In this document: piece after piece, positions 8,654-18,500 of the stretch
Position numbering within the stretch: position 1 is the first letter of the stretch
How the letters are laid out: each line of letters starts with the position of its first letter
Assembly (NCBI GenBank): GCA_947499555.1
Contig: CANMOU010000004.1
Span: 62,001 to 126,000, forward strand
DNA from: an uncultured Roseovarius sp.
GTDB taxonomy: Bacteria; Pseudomonadota; Alphaproteobacteria; Rhodobacterales; Rhodobacteraceae
Direction: 5' to 3'
DNA length: 64,000 nt
Notes under the pieces: model-generated
Told to the model about the DNA's origin: nothing
The model's input: only the letters and a program-made list of their open reading frames with translations
Databases searched by the model: none
Position numbers and translations under genes: made by a program

Positions 8654-9929
8654 CTTGCATCTCGTAAACGGTCCGACCTGCCACATAGGTCGCAAGGACC
8701 TTACCTTGCATCCGTTGTCCGTCAAACGGCGTATTTTTTGACTTGGACCGCAACGCCCAGCGATCGAGCACAAAAGGCACATCAGGATCAAACAGGATCA
8801 GGTCCGCAGGCGCGCCCTTGGCCATCCGTCCACAGGACAGACCAAGCCGTTTGGCAGGGTTAAGGGACAGCACACGAAAGAGTGTCGGCAGATCAAGATC
8901 ACCCGAATGCACAAGCCTGAGCGCCGCTGGCAGCAATGTCTCAAGCCCCACGGCGCCGCTTGCGGCCTCTTCAAATGGCAATCGCTTGCTTTCCTCATCC
9001 TGCGGGGTGTGCATGGAACTCAGCGTATCAATCAGCCCTTCGCGCAAAGCCTCCACAATCGCCATTCGATCTTCCTCGGATCGCAAGGGGGGCTTCACTT
9101 TGAAAAACGTCCGGTAATCGGCCACGTCAAACTCATTGAGGGTGAGGTGATGGATCGACGTGCCCGCCGTGATATCAAGCCCTTCTTCTTTCGCCTGCCT
9201 AAGGGCCGGCAGGGCCTGCGCGGTTGTGATCTGATCGACATGATAGCGCGCGCCGGTCATCGCGATCATGGCGATATCACGCTCCAGCCCCATCCGCTCG
9301 GCGATTGGCGACACCCCCGGCAACCCGCGCAGCGAAGCAAACTTGCCAGATGTTGCAGCCGCCCCTGCGCTCAGGCCCGGCTCTTGCACATGGCCGATCA
9401 CCAGCGCACCCAAAGAGCGCGCATAGCTCAGCGCGCGGCCAAGGACCTTGGCGTCTCGCACCACATGGTCGCAATCGGTAAAGGCTACGGCTCCGGCATC
9501 CATCAGAAACCCGATCTCGGTCATCTCCCGGCCTTCACGGCCTTTGGTCAGCGCCGCCATCGGCAAGACGTTCACAGGCGCTGCCGCATTGGCCCGACGT
9601 TCGAGGAACTCCAGTGCCTCGGGGTTGTCTGTGGCAGGCAGCGTGTCAGGCCGCGTGACCATGGTGGTGACCCCACCTGCTGCCGCCGCCGTCCCGGCAG
9701 ACCGATAGCTTTCCTTGTGTCGTTCGCCCGGCTCGCAAACCTTCACGCCAATATCGACAATCCCCGGCGCAAGACATTTGCCGCCGCAATCCACGGTTTT
9801 CACACCAAGATCTGGATTTCCTCCATAAACCAGTTCCTTGATCACCCCGTCATCAACCAGAACCGCGCCGATCTCCTCCGTCCCCTGTTCGGGATCAATC
9901 AACCTGGCATTGGTGAGAAATATGCTCAT
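8646..9929 (-). CDS. Dihydroorotase-like protein lacking metal ligands (probable PyrC' partner of PyrB)
   Basis: The 427-residue product has the amidohydrolase/dihydroorotase class I layout (CLAPGIVDI, AAAGGVTTMVTRP, GHVQEPGLS, GAVGLETLLP). However, the HxH metal pair is replaced by G61-V-K63, the second ligand His by Q233, and the DHAP aspartate by M306 (SSMHTP); only H180 remains. Non-catalytic PyrC' proteins encoded with PyrB are known to act as structural partners of aspartate transcarbamoylase. Position in the pyrB operon supports that role, in which case a true dihydroorotase is encoded elsewhere. Confidence 0.85.
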   Translation of the reverse strand: MSIFLTNARLIDPEQGTEEIGAVLVDDGVIKELVYGGNPDLGVKTVDCGGKCLAPGIVDIGVKVCEPGERHKESYRSAGTAAAAGGVTTMVTRPDTLPATDNPEALEFLERRANAAAPVNVLPMAALTKGREGREMTEIGFLMDAGAVAFTDCDHVVRDAKVLGRALSYARSLGALVIGHVQEPGLSAGAAATSGKFASLRGLPGVSPIAERMGLERDIAMIAMTGARYHVDQITTAQALPALRQAKEEGLDITAGTSIHHLTLNEFDVADYRTFFKVKPPLRSEEDRMAIVEALREGLIDTLSSMHTPQDEESKRLPFEEAASGAVGLETLLPAALRLVHSGDLDLPTLFRVLSLNPAKRLGLSCGRMAKGAPADLILFDPDVPFVLDRWALRSKSKNTPFDGQRMQGKVLATYVAGRTVYEMQDA

Positions 9930-10372
9930 GTCCTGACCCCCATGCCCGCCTCGATCAGTTGTCGTGTCGCATCGCGGTCGCTTTGATACTTCATCAGGTG
10001 TTTATCTCCACCTTTGGTCACAATCTGTACCGCGGACCCCAGGACACGCAGCTCTGCTATATCACTCAACGCGACATCCTTGCTCAGCGGCCCTAGCAAC
10101 CGCCGATCCGTCAGATCCCACCGTGCTTTCAGCTCATCCGAAGCCAGATACCCGGCTCGAACCGCAATGGCGGCAAGGCCCCCAACAGCACCGGTCCAGA
10201 CATGCGGATTGCCCAAAAACCAAAGCGCGACCATCCCCACGGCCATAGCCGCTGCGGCCAGCCACGCATGATCGCGCCAATAGGTGCCACGATCAGCGTG
10301 GAAACTGTGCTGCACCGTTTCGCCCTCCTGCAATGTGACGGTGGGGGTCATGACTGTGTAGGCCTCACTCAT
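9926..10372 (-). CDS. PH-domain-like membrane protein in the pyrB operon
   Basis: The 148-residue protein has two membrane helices at about 35-75 (AWLAAAAMAVGMVALWFLG). A small domain follows (WDLTDRRLLGPL, DIAELRVLGSAVQIVTKGG) like the bacterial PH (YdbS/YdbT type) domain. ATG 10372 overlaps the stop of the upstream gene (ATGA), and its own stop overlaps the dihydroorotase-like start (9926-9929). A TTG 12 bases upstream is possible but less likely. Why a PH-domain membrane protein lies within a pyrimidine operon is not clear. Confidence 0.72.
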   Translation of the reverse strand: MSEAYTVMTPTVTLQEGETVQHSFHADRGTYWRDHAWLAAAAMAVGMVALWFLGNPHVWTGAVGGLAAIAVRAGYLASDELKARWDLTDRRLLGPLSKDVALSDIAELRVLGSAVQIVTKGGDKHLMKYQSDRDATRQLIEAGMGVRT

Positions 10373-10932
10373 GACGCCACCCAAATGACCACGGCCGTGA
10401 GTGCAAAGATCACTAATAGCGCAACCATCGCCACGCGCCCCGACATCGCCGCATCAGAGGGCGGTGCTTTTGTGGGCGTCGCGACATGGCCCTGCGCGGC
10501 GTCCGAGGCAAGCGGTTCAAAACTCACCGGAGCCCGTTCCTCCACGAAGGTGCCGACCCAGCGCAGCGGTGCTTTTGGACGAATGGTCGTCTCAAACCCG
10601 CCAAGCGCGCTGGAGAAAACGAACAGCACCTTCCCAGAGATTGCCTCAAGTTGCGCGATATGCGGCGTGACGTCCTTCGCAGCGATCCCAAGCCCCTCGA
10701 CCATGTAGCCAGACAGCCCAAGCTCATCGAGATCACGCACATCGAAAAGCTCGATGAAATCTGCATCCAGATAATCAACGCCCAAAGCATCCCGGAGCGG
10801 CCATGGTGGATCATGTTCATCTGCCGCCCAGTCAGGTTCGGTCGACATCTTCGGCCCTGCGGCGTCCGCATCCGCGGTAAAGAGCCGAACGACACCACGC
10901 TCATTCTTCCGAACTTGCAGCGCTTCCTTCAC
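10369..10932 (-). CDS. Unknown protein with C-terminal membrane helix in the pyrB operon
   Basis: The 187-residue product has an acidic cytoplasmic part, possibly with a weakly conserved middle domain ([20 protein letters not shown]). A Pro/Ala-rich linker follows, then a single C-terminal helix ([20 protein letters not shown]), a tail-anchored design. Its ATG overlaps the pyrB stop (10929-10932), and its stop overlaps the next ATG. No family is recognised. Tight coupling to pyrB suggests matched expression, not necessarily shared function. Confidence 0.68.
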   Translation of the reverse strand: MKEALQVRKNERGVVRLFTADADAAGPKMSTEPDWAADEHDPPWPLRDALGVDYLDADFIELFDVRDLDELGLSGYMVEGLGIAAKDVTPHIAQLEAISGKVLFVFSSALGGFETTIRPKAPLRWVGTFVEERAPVSFEPLASDAAQGHVATPTKAPPSDAAMSGRVAMVALLVIFALTAVVIWVAS

Positions 10933-11879
10933 GCCTGCACCTCTTTTGGCCGCGCCCGCAGGTTTCGTGCCAGAAGGTCCATAGCCGCCATACGCACCGC
11001 CACGCCCATCTCGACCTGATCCTGAATGACAGACCGGTTGATATCGTCAGCAATCTCGCCGTCAATTTCCACACCCCGGTTCATCGGTCCGGGATGCATC
11101 ACGATTGCATCGGGTTTGGCATGGCTCAGTTTCTCGGCATCAAGCCCGAAGCGGTGGTAGTATTCCCGCTCTGACGGAATAAACCCGCCATCCATCCGCT
11201 CGCGTTGCAGGCGGAGCATCATGACGACATCCACGTCTTTGAGGCCTTCATGCATCGACTCGTAAACCTCGACGCCAAACTCCTTGATGCCCGAAGGCAT
11301 GAGCGTTGACGGCCCAACCAGACGCACCCGGTTCTCCATCTTGCCAAGCAAAAGGATGTTCGAGCGCGCCACGCGGCTATGGGCAATATCACCGCAAATC
11401 GCGATATTGAGCCTATGCAGCCGCCCCTTGGCGCGACGGATCGTCAACGCATCAAGCAAGGCTTGCGTGGGATGCTCATGCCGCCCGTCACCGGCATTCA
11501 GAACAGCGCATTTCACCTTCTGAGCCAGCAGGTTCACCGCACCCGATTGCGGGTGTCGGACCACCAGAAGATCAGGATGCATGGCATTAAGCGTCATCGC
11601 CGTATCAATCAGCGTCTCGCCCTTTTTAATCGAACTGGCCTGCATCGCCATGTTCATCACATCCGCGCCCAGCCGCTTGCCTGCAATCTCGAAACTCGCC
11701 TGCGTGCGGGTGGAATTTTCGAAGAACATGTTGATCTGGGTGAGACCGGCAAGAGCATCGCCGTGCTTCACCTCGCGGCGGTTGAGCTTCACATATTGCT
11801 CGGCAAGATCGAGAATGGCGTTGATATCATCCGGCGACAGGGGTTCGATCCCCAAAAGGTGCGAATGCGAAAAGGCCAT
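10929..11879 (-). CDS. pyrB: Aspartate carbamoyltransferase catalytic chain
   Basis: The 316-residue enzyme condenses carbamoyl phosphate with aspartate in pyrimidine synthesis. Motifs are [32 protein letters not shown] and [12 protein letters not shown]. The start is ATG 11879, with a GGAG about 7 bases upstream; longer in-frame starts are unlikely. It heads a six-gene operon running to 7797. The promoter region is shared with the divergent glycosylase gene and contains the 11-bp tandem array at 11948-11991. Confidence 0.94.
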   Translation of the reverse strand: MAFSHSHLLGIEPLSPDDINAILDLAEQYVKLNRREVKHGDALAGLTQINMFFENSTRTQASFEIAGKRLGADVMNMAMQASSIKKGETLIDTAMTLNAMHPDLLVVRHPQSGAVNLLAQKVKCAVLNAGDGRHEHPTQALLDALTIRRAKGRLHRLNIAICGDIAHSRVARSNILLLGKMENRVRLVGPSTLMPSGIKEFGVEVYESMHEGLKDVDVVMMLRLQRERMDGGFIPSEREYYHRFGLDAEKLSHAKPDAIVMHPGPMNRGVEIDGEIADDINRSVIQDQVEMGVAVRMAAMDLLARNLRARPKEVQA

Positions 11880-11947
11880 CAAGCGCTCCGTTCCGGAATT
11901 TTTGCGCTTATAAGGGCGGTGGACGCACAAGAGCAAGAGGCCACAAG

Positions 11948-11991
11948 GCACCGACGTGATACCGACGCAATACCGACGTGATACCGACGTG
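11948..11991. repeat. Four-copy 11-bp tandem array between pyrB and the glycosylase gene
   Basis: Four contiguous 11-bp units are read as GCACCGACGTG, ATACCGACGCA, ATACCGACGTG and ATACCGACGTG. The array lies 69 bp upstream of pyrB and 49 bp upstream of the glycosylase ATG, in non-coding DNA. The 11-bp period is close to one helical turn, so a protein bound to each unit would sit on one face of the DNA. A second array with the same order (a GCACCGACG unit first, ATACCGACG units after, then CCAA) occurs at 35539-35582. Confidence 0.85.
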
Positions 11992-12039
11992 CCAATTCGG
12001 CCCGTTTCCCTTGCCGAAGAAGCGGCCTAGAGTCAGGTC

Positions 12040-12813
12040 ATGGAATCGGATGCTCATACCGCATTGGCCCAACTTGAATGGCAGATCGATCTCGGCGCGA
12101 CCGAGGCCATCGCAGATTCGCCCGTTGATCGGTACGCGGTGCCGGATCGCATTGAGACACCAAAGCCCAAGTCTGTGCCAGCACCGGCTCTGTCCACTTC
12201 CAGCAAAGACCCGATTGGCGACGCGCGGGCCGCTGCCGAGAACGCCGCCGATCTTGCTGGGCTGCAAGAAGCCCTTGCCGCCTACGAGCATTGCGATCTC
12301 AAGCGCGGTGCGCGCAATCTGGTTTTCGCAGACGGACACGCCATCGCCCGCATCATGATCATCGGAGAAGCCCCTGGCCGAGACGAAGATCAGCAGGGCA
12401 AACCATTTGTTGGCCGCGCCGGGCAACTTCTGGACAAGATGCTTGCTGCCATCGATATGGACAGGCACGCCCAAGCCGCTGAAAACGCGGTCTATATTAC
12501 GAACATCCTACCCTGGCGCCCACCACAGAACCGCGACCCGACGCCAGAAGAGATCGCCATGATGCGCCCTTTCATGCAGCGCCATGTCGACCTTGTGAAC
12601 CCTGACCTTTTGGTGCTCATGGGCAATATCAGCTGCGATGCGGGGCTGGGTCGCCGCGGGATCACGCGCCTGCGCGGCACTTGGGCCGAAGCCTATGGAA
12701 AACCCGCACTGCCTATGTTTCATCCCGCCTATCTTTTGCGCAATCCAGCGGCAAAGCGGGAGGCTTGGGCCGACCTTCTGGAACTGAAGGCGCGTTTGGG
12801 GTCATCCGCATGA
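12040..12813 (+). CDS. Uracil-DNA glycosylase, family 4-like
   Basis: The 257-residue protein has the superfamily motifs: IIGEAPGRDEDQQGKPFVG (water-activating loop), YITNILPWRPPQNR and MFHPAYLLRNP (C-terminal DNA-binding loop). It would remove uracil from DNA in base-excision repair. Classical family 4 enzymes carry four Fe-S cysteines. Only one early Cys (EHCDLK) is seen here, and the PEEIAMM position has Met where Cys is usual, so the cluster appears to be absent. The first 80 residues are low-complexity. The stop overlaps the next ATG. Confidence 0.88.
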   Translation: MESDAHTALAQLEWQIDLGATEAIADSPVDRYAVPDRIETPKPKSVPAPALSTSSKDPIGDARAAAENAADLAGLQEALAAYEHCDLKRGARNLVFADGHAIARIMIIGEAPGRDEDQQGKPFVGRAGQLLDKMLAAIDMDRHAQAAENAVYITNILPWRPPQNRDPTPEEIAMMRPFMQRHVDLVNPDLLVLMGNISCDAGLGRRGITRLRGTWAEAYGKPALPMFHPAYLLRNPAAKREAWADLLELKARLGSSA

Positions 12814-13403
12814 AAATACTTGCGTTTTCCGATCTGCATATGGCCCGCAATCGCGCCGCAGAGCTGGTCGAAGCCAGCGCCAAGGCTGATCTTGTGATTG
12901 GGGCCGGGGATTTCTGCAATCACCGGCAGGGGCTTGATCAGGCGATGGACATGTTGAGCGGCATGGCCTGCCCGATGGTGCTGGTTCCCGGCAATGCCGA
13001 AAGCGCTGACGAGTTGCGGGACGCCGCACCGGTAACAGCCGAAGTTCTGCACGGATCGGCCTGCGACATCGACGGGGTCCGTTTCTTTGGGCTGGGCTAC
13101 GGCATCCCCGTTACACCCTTTGGTGACTGGTCCTGCGACATGACCGAAGCGCAGGCTGATGAGGCCCTGTCGGCTTGCGATTCTGCCGATATTCTTGTCC
13201 TGCATTCCCCGCCCAAAGGTGTTGCCGACCAGACGTCTCAAGGGCATTCGGTCGGCTCAACCGCCATTCGCGATGCCATTGAGCGCGTTCAGCCCAAGCT
13301 CGCGGTTTGTGGGCATATCCATGACAGCTGGGGACAGAACGGACAGATTGGCGCAACCCGTATTGCCAATCTCGGGCCGCGCCCCAACTGGTTCGATATC
13401 TGA
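12810..13403 (+). CDS. Metallophosphoesterase
   Basis: The 197-residue calcineurin-like phosphoesterase has the metal-binding motifs FSDLH (N-terminus), GAGDFCN, VPGNAE and CGHIHDSWG. ATG 12810 overlaps the glycosylase stop (ATGA). Longer in-frame starts would run through the glycosylase gene and are rejected. The substrate cannot be read from sequence; relatives act on phosphodiesters or nucleotides. Coupling to a repair glycosylase hints at DNA or nucleotide metabolism, but this is inference. Confidence 0.85.
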   Translation: MKILAFSDLHMARNRAAELVEASAKADLVIGAGDFCNHRQGLDQAMDMLSGMACPMVLVPGNAESADELRDAAPVTAEVLHGSACDIDGVRFFGLGYGIPVTPFGDWSCDMTEAQADEALSACDSADILVLHSPPKGVADQTSQGHSVGSTAIRDAIERVQPKLAVCGHIHDSWGQNGQIGATRIANLGPRPNWFDI

Positions 13404-13426
13404 TTCCACCATCCACAGGTTGTCCC

Positions 13427-13969
13427 ATGTCCCGCATCGACGATACCAAGGAATTCATTCCGGTCCGGATCGCCCTTCTGACCGTCTCCGACACGCGTGA
13501 CGCCTCACAAGACAAGTCGGGCGATGTTTTGGCCGACCGGATCACGGCCTCGGGGCACCATCTTGCTGAGCGGCGCATCATCAAGGACGAACGTGATCAG
13601 ATCGCCGCGCAACTGCGCACCTGGATTGCTGACGAAACCGTTGATGTTGTTCTATCGACCGGCGGCACCGGCCTGACGGGCCGGGACGTCACAGTCGAGG
13701 CCCATCGCGACGTCTATGAGAAGGAAATCGATGCTTTTGGCACGGTTTTCACGATTGTCTCCATGCAGAAAATCGGGACGAGCGCAGTGCAATCCCGCGC
13801 CACGGGTGGTGTGGCAGGCGGCACATATCTCTTTGCCTTGCCCGGCAGTCCCGGCGCGTGCAAAGATGCGTGGGACGAGATCTTGCAATACCAGTTCGAC
13901 TATCGCCACCGCCCCTGCAATTTCGTGGAAATCATGCCCAGATTGGATGAGCATCTGCGACGGAAGTAA
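13427..13969 (+). CDS. moaB: Molybdenum cofactor biosynthesis protein B
   Basis: The 180-residue MogA/MoaB-type protein would adenylylate or handle molybdopterin in the cytoplasm. Motifs seen are ALLTVSDTRD near the N-terminus and the molybdopterin-binding LSTGGTGLTGRDVT. It begins 23 bp after the phosphoesterase and may be the third gene of that operon. ATG 13427 starts the conserved N-terminus (MSRIDDTKEF). No other molybdopterin genes are in view. Confidence 0.92.
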   Translation: MSRIDDTKEFIPVRIALLTVSDTRDASQDKSGDVLADRITASGHHLAERRIIKDERDQIAAQLRTWIADETVDVVLSTGGTGLTGRDVTVEAHRDVYEKEIDAFGTVFTIVSMQKIGTSAVQSRATGGVAGGTYLFALPGSPGACKDAWDEILQYQFDYRHRPCNFVEIMPRLDEHLRRK

Positions 13970-14063
13970 CAGCTACGCGCGTAAGACTTCGAAATCTTGG
14001 CATTTATCGCTATCTTACTAGAATGATTTCACTGCGGCCCCGCCGCCCTAAAGGCCCGATCTG

Positions 14064-15524
14064 ATGCGGTTTTTACGCAAAAGCCTGACCGGTGTGTTCC
14101 TTTTGTCTTTGACATTGGGCCTGTTTTTCTATGCCGGACAGATCGTCTACTCCGCCATTCAGGAACGGATCGAGGCCCAAGCGCCTTCCGCGCCGCGTCG
14201 GGAACGCGTTTTCGTTGTGAACACCGTCACCGCCACGCCGGGCACCGAAACCCCGACGCTGATTGCGTTTGGCGAGGTTCTCAGCAGCCGGACACTAGAA
14301 ATTCGCGCGCGGACCGGTGGAACGCTTGTCGAACTTGCGCCAAATTTCGAAAACGGCGGGCGCGTCAAGGCAGGTGAGCTTCTCGCCCGCATTGACCCGG
14401 CAGATGCGCAATTTGCCCTGGAACGCGCAAAAAGTGACCTGATCGATGCAGAAGCGGAAGAACGAGAAGCAGAGCGTGGCCTGAAGCTCGCACAAGATGA
14501 CCTTGCTGCGTCCCGCGCTCAGGCAGAGTTGCGGGACAAGGCCCTGACGCGCCAGCTTGATCTGCAGACTCGCGGTGTGGGCACGGCCGCCGCCGTGGAG
14601 CTTGCAGAGATTGAAATGGCTCAGGCAGATCAGACCGTTCTGTCCCGCAGGCAGGCTCTGGCTATGGCAGAAGCGCGCGTCGATCAGGCCGAAACTCGGC
14701 TGGTACGCGCAGGCATCGCCTTTGAGGAGGCGCGCAAAATCCTTGATGACACGCGCATCGAGGCAGGCTTCTCGGGGACATTGGGCGACGTTACCGTGGT
14801 CGAGGGGCGGTTTGTCTCGGCCAATGAGAAACTCGCCGATCTGGTCGACAGCGCAAGTCTTGACGTGGCCTTTCGCCTGTCCACCGCGCAACACGCAAGA
14901 CTGCTAAGCGAAACCGGCGATCTGATCGAGACGCCGGTTCGGGCGCGTCTGGACGTCTTTGGCGTCGAGATTGAAAGCGCCGGCAAAATCACCCGCGACA
15001 GCGGATCGGTTGAAGATGGCCAGACCGGTCGACTTGTCTTTGCCGAGCTTGAAGACCCGGTGGGCTTGAAGCCTGGTGATTTCGTCACGGTTGAAATCAT
15101 TGAGCCTGCAATCGAAAACGTCATTCGCTTGCCCGCAGCCGCCTTGGGCGCAGATGGGTTGGTCCTGGCGGTGGGTGATGACAGTCGCCTTGTTGCAAAG
15201 CGCGTGACATTGCTTCGCAGACAGGGGGACGAAATCCTGGTCCGTGGCGATGATCTTGAAGGTCTGAACATTGTCGCCCAACGCACGCCGCTTTTGGGCC
15301 CCGGCCTTCAGGTGCGCATATCCGAGCCTCTCGCCGAAGCGCGGCAAGAGGCGGCGGCAGATCTTATGGAACTCACCGAACTGCGCCGCCAGAAGCTGCA
15401 AGAGTTCGTGCAGACTAGCAACGATATGCCGGATGCCGTCAAAGAACGCCTGTTAGGCCAGCTCACCCAGCCCCGCGTGCCGGCGCGAGTGGTTGAGCGG
15501 CTCGAACGCCGAATGGGTGGGTAG
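14064..15524 (+). CDS. RND efflux periplasmic adaptor subunit
   Basis: The 486-residue membrane-fusion protein has an N-terminal membrane anchor (about 10-30), a lipoyl-like beta domain (VLSSRTLEIRARTGG), a long helical hairpin with heptad character (about 110-235), a barrel domain and a C-terminal helical tail. It would link the inner-membrane RND pump to an outer-membrane channel. The pump gene starts 5 bp after its stop. No TolC-like or regulator gene is adjacent, so the substrate and control are unknown. Confidence 0.9.
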   Translation: MRFLRKSLTGVFLLSLTLGLFFYAGQIVYSAIQERIEAQAPSAPRRERVFVVNTVTATPGTETPTLIAFGEVLSSRTLEIRARTGGTLVELAPNFENGGRVKAGELLARIDPADAQFALERAKSDLIDAEAEEREAERGLKLAQDDLAASRAQAELRDKALTRQLDLQTRGVGTAAAVELAEIEMAQADQTVLSRRQALAMAEARVDQAETRLVRAGIAFEEARKILDDTRIEAGFSGTLGDVTVVEGRFVSANEKLADLVDSASLDVAFRLSTAQHARLLSETGDLIETPVRARLDVFGVEIESAGKITRDSGSVEDGQTGRLVFAELEDPVGLKPGDFVTVEIIEPAIENVIRLPAAALGADGLVLAVGDDSRLVAKRVTLLRRQGDEILVRGDDLEGLNIVAQRTPLLGPGLQVRISEPLAEARQEAAADLMELTELRRQKLQEFVQTSNDMPDAVKERLLGQLTQPRVPARVVERLERRMGG

Positions 15525-15529
15525 GGCAG

Positions 15530-18500
15530 ATGATACGCGACCTTCCCGGCCATGCAGGTGGCGTGATCTCCTATTTCACCCGCCACCGCACTGCAGCCAA
15601 TCTGTTGATGGTGCTGTTGATCATGCTGGGGCTGGCCGCCGCGCCGCGCATGAAGGCACAGTTCTTTCCCGATGTGATCGTTGACAACGTCACGGTCGAT
15701 GTCATCTGGGACCGCGCCAGCGCCGAGGACATGGACAGCGCTGTGGTCCAGCTTCTGGAACCGACACTTCTGGCTGTCGAAGGGGTAATCGAAAGCGCGG
15801 CCACAAGCCGGGAAGAAAACGCCAGCATCGTGCTTGAATTTGAACCCGGCTGGGATATGGCACGCGCCACCTCCGAGGTGGAGAGTGCCGTCAACACCGT
15901 CACCGACCTGCCCGAAGATGCAGAAGAACCCACGGTGACACGGGGCGTCTGGCGCGACCGCGTCACAGATGTGGTGATCTCGGGTCCGGTTGATGTCACG
16001 CAGATCGGTCAATATGCCGATGAGTTAGTCTTACGGCTTTATGATGCAGGCGTCACGCGCACCACGATCCGCGGCATTGCCGATCCGCGCACCATCATTG
16101 AAGTGCCGACAACGAACCTGCTGGCCTTTGACATCACCATGGCCGAGATTGCCGCGGCCATTGAAGAAGAGGTTGAAGCTGATCCTGCCGGGGACATATC
16201 CGGTGGTGACACGCGTGTAAGGGTCGGTGTCGAAAAACGCGATGCGCGCGAAATCGAAGGCATTGTGCTGCGGTCAAATCTTGACGGCACCAAGTTGACA
16301 ATCGGCGATATTGCCAATGTACGTGAACAAGGCATTGACCGGGTTCGGTCTTATTTTGTCGATGACAGCCCGGCGATCACCATCCGCGTTGATCGCTCGG
16401 CGCAAGGAGATGCCATTGCCATTCAGGGCCAGGTTGAAGACATCACCGAAGCCATGCAGCGCACGCTGCCCAAGGGTGTTGACGCGCAATTGATACGCAC
16501 CCGGTCAGAGGCGATCTCGGCCCGGCTTCAAACCCTTCTCGACAACGGGCTGACCGGTCTTGCGCTTGTCATCGGGCTACTGTTCCTGTTTCTCAATGCG
16601 CGCACGGCCTTCTGGGTCGCTGCGGGCATCCCGGTGGCCATGCTGACCACCATTGCGCTGATGTATCTTGGTGGTTTGACCATCAATATGGTCTCGCTCT
16701 TTGCGCTGATCATCACTCTGGGCATCGTGGTGGATGACGCCATCGTTGTAGGAGAGCACGCCGACGCCCGGGTGCGAAAATTCGGCGAAAGCCCGGTTGT
16801 GGCCGCCGAGCGCGCGGCGCGACGCATGGCCCTTCCGGTGTTTTGCGCGACGCTCACCACACTCATCGCCTTTTTCGGACTGGTCTTTGTCGGCGGACGC
16901 TTTGGCGATCTGATCTATGCGATCCCATTTACTGTCATCGCGGTGCTGGTTGCTTCGCTGATCGAATGTTTCCTGATCCTGCCAAACCACATGTCGCATG
17001 CCTTGACGCATGCGGGCCGCGAACGCTGGTATGACTGGCCAAGTCGCACGGTGAACCGGGGCTTCACCTGGGTGCGTGAAACGCTGTTTCGACCCTTCAT
17101 GTCGCTTGTGATCGCGGCACGATATCCGGTTCTGGCTGCGATTGTCTTTTTGCTCGCCACACAGGCGGCTTTGTTCATCAAGGGTGACGTGCAATGGCGG
17201 TTTTTCAATGCACCAGAGCGCGGCAGCGTGACCGGCAATTTCATGATGGCACCGGGTGCGACACGCGCCGACACGCTGGCCATGATGCAAGAGCTGCAGC
17301 GTGCCGCAGAAGAACTTGGCGCGGACTACGAAGCTCGCCACGGGACCAATCCGCTTGATTTCGTTCTGGCCGAGATCGGCGGCAATGCGGGCTTCGGCCT
17401 CGCCGGTGCGGACACAAAAGACCCCGATCAGCTTGGCGGCATCTCGATCGAACTTATCGACGCCGATTTGCGCCCCTATTCCAGCTTTGCTTTTGTCGGA
17501 GAGTTGCAGGACCGCGTGAACCGTCATCCTCTTGTCGAAGAACTTAGCTTTCGCGGCTGGCGGGCAGGACCCGGCGGCGACGCGCTTGATATCGAGTTTT
17601 TCGGGGCCTCTGCCGATACGCTCAAAGCCGCCTCTGAATCTCTGAAAGAAGCTTTGCTGCGCTTCCCCGAAGTCTCCGCTGTTCAGGACAATCTTGCCTA
17701 TGACAAACGCGAAGTGATCCTTGAACTGACCGCACAGGGACAGGCGCTTGGCTTTACCACCGATACGCTCGGCCGCGTCATCCGCCATCGTCTCAGCGGG
17801 ATCGAGGCCGCCACCTACCCCTTTGGCCCCCGCAGCACTGAAATTCGCGTGGAATTGCCAGAGGACGAAATCACCGCTGATTTTCTGGAAGCCATGCAGA
17901 TCCGCTCGCCCTCCGGGGCCTACGTTCCTCTTGCCGATATCGTCAGCGTCCAGCAAAGCATCGGCTTTTCCACCATCCGGCGCGAAAACGGCATCCGTCT
18001 TGTGAACGTTACAGGAGATGTCGCCGAGGATGATCCTGCCCGCGCTCAAGCCGTGACCGAGGCCTTGCGACAAGACATTCTGCCGGACATTGCAAGCCGC
18101 TTTCAGGTCGAATGGCGGCTGGGCGGCCTGTCGGAACAGGAAAATGAGTTTCTCAAGGACACCCGCACCGGGCTTATCCTGACGCTGGCCGGCATTTACC
18201 TTGTCCTTGCCTGGGTCTTTGCAAGCTGGACCCGACCTATTGTCGTCATGGCGATCATCCCCTTCGGTCTGGTCGGTGCCATCTGGGGCCATGCTTACTG
18301 GGACATTCCTTTCAGCATGTTCAGCGTCATTGGCCTGCTGGGCATGGTGGGCATCATCATCAATGACTCAATCGTTCTGGTGACAACGATTGACGAGCAC
18401 CGACGCGACAGAGCGGTGTTTCCGGCCATCATCGAGGGGGCCTGTGACCGGCTGCGTCCGGTGCTGCTGACAACGCTCACGACCGTGCTGGGCCTCACAC

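Noticed and set aside
8907-9986. 359-codon open frame opposite the dihydroorotase-like gene
   Set aside because: The minus-strand gene has family-wide similarity and fits the overlapped operon; the plus frame has none.
16577-18292. 571-codon open frame on the minus strand opposite the RND pump gene
   Set aside because: It is a codon-bias shadow of a clear RND transporter gene, is rich in His, Asp and Lys with no domain, and lacks a ribosome-binding site.
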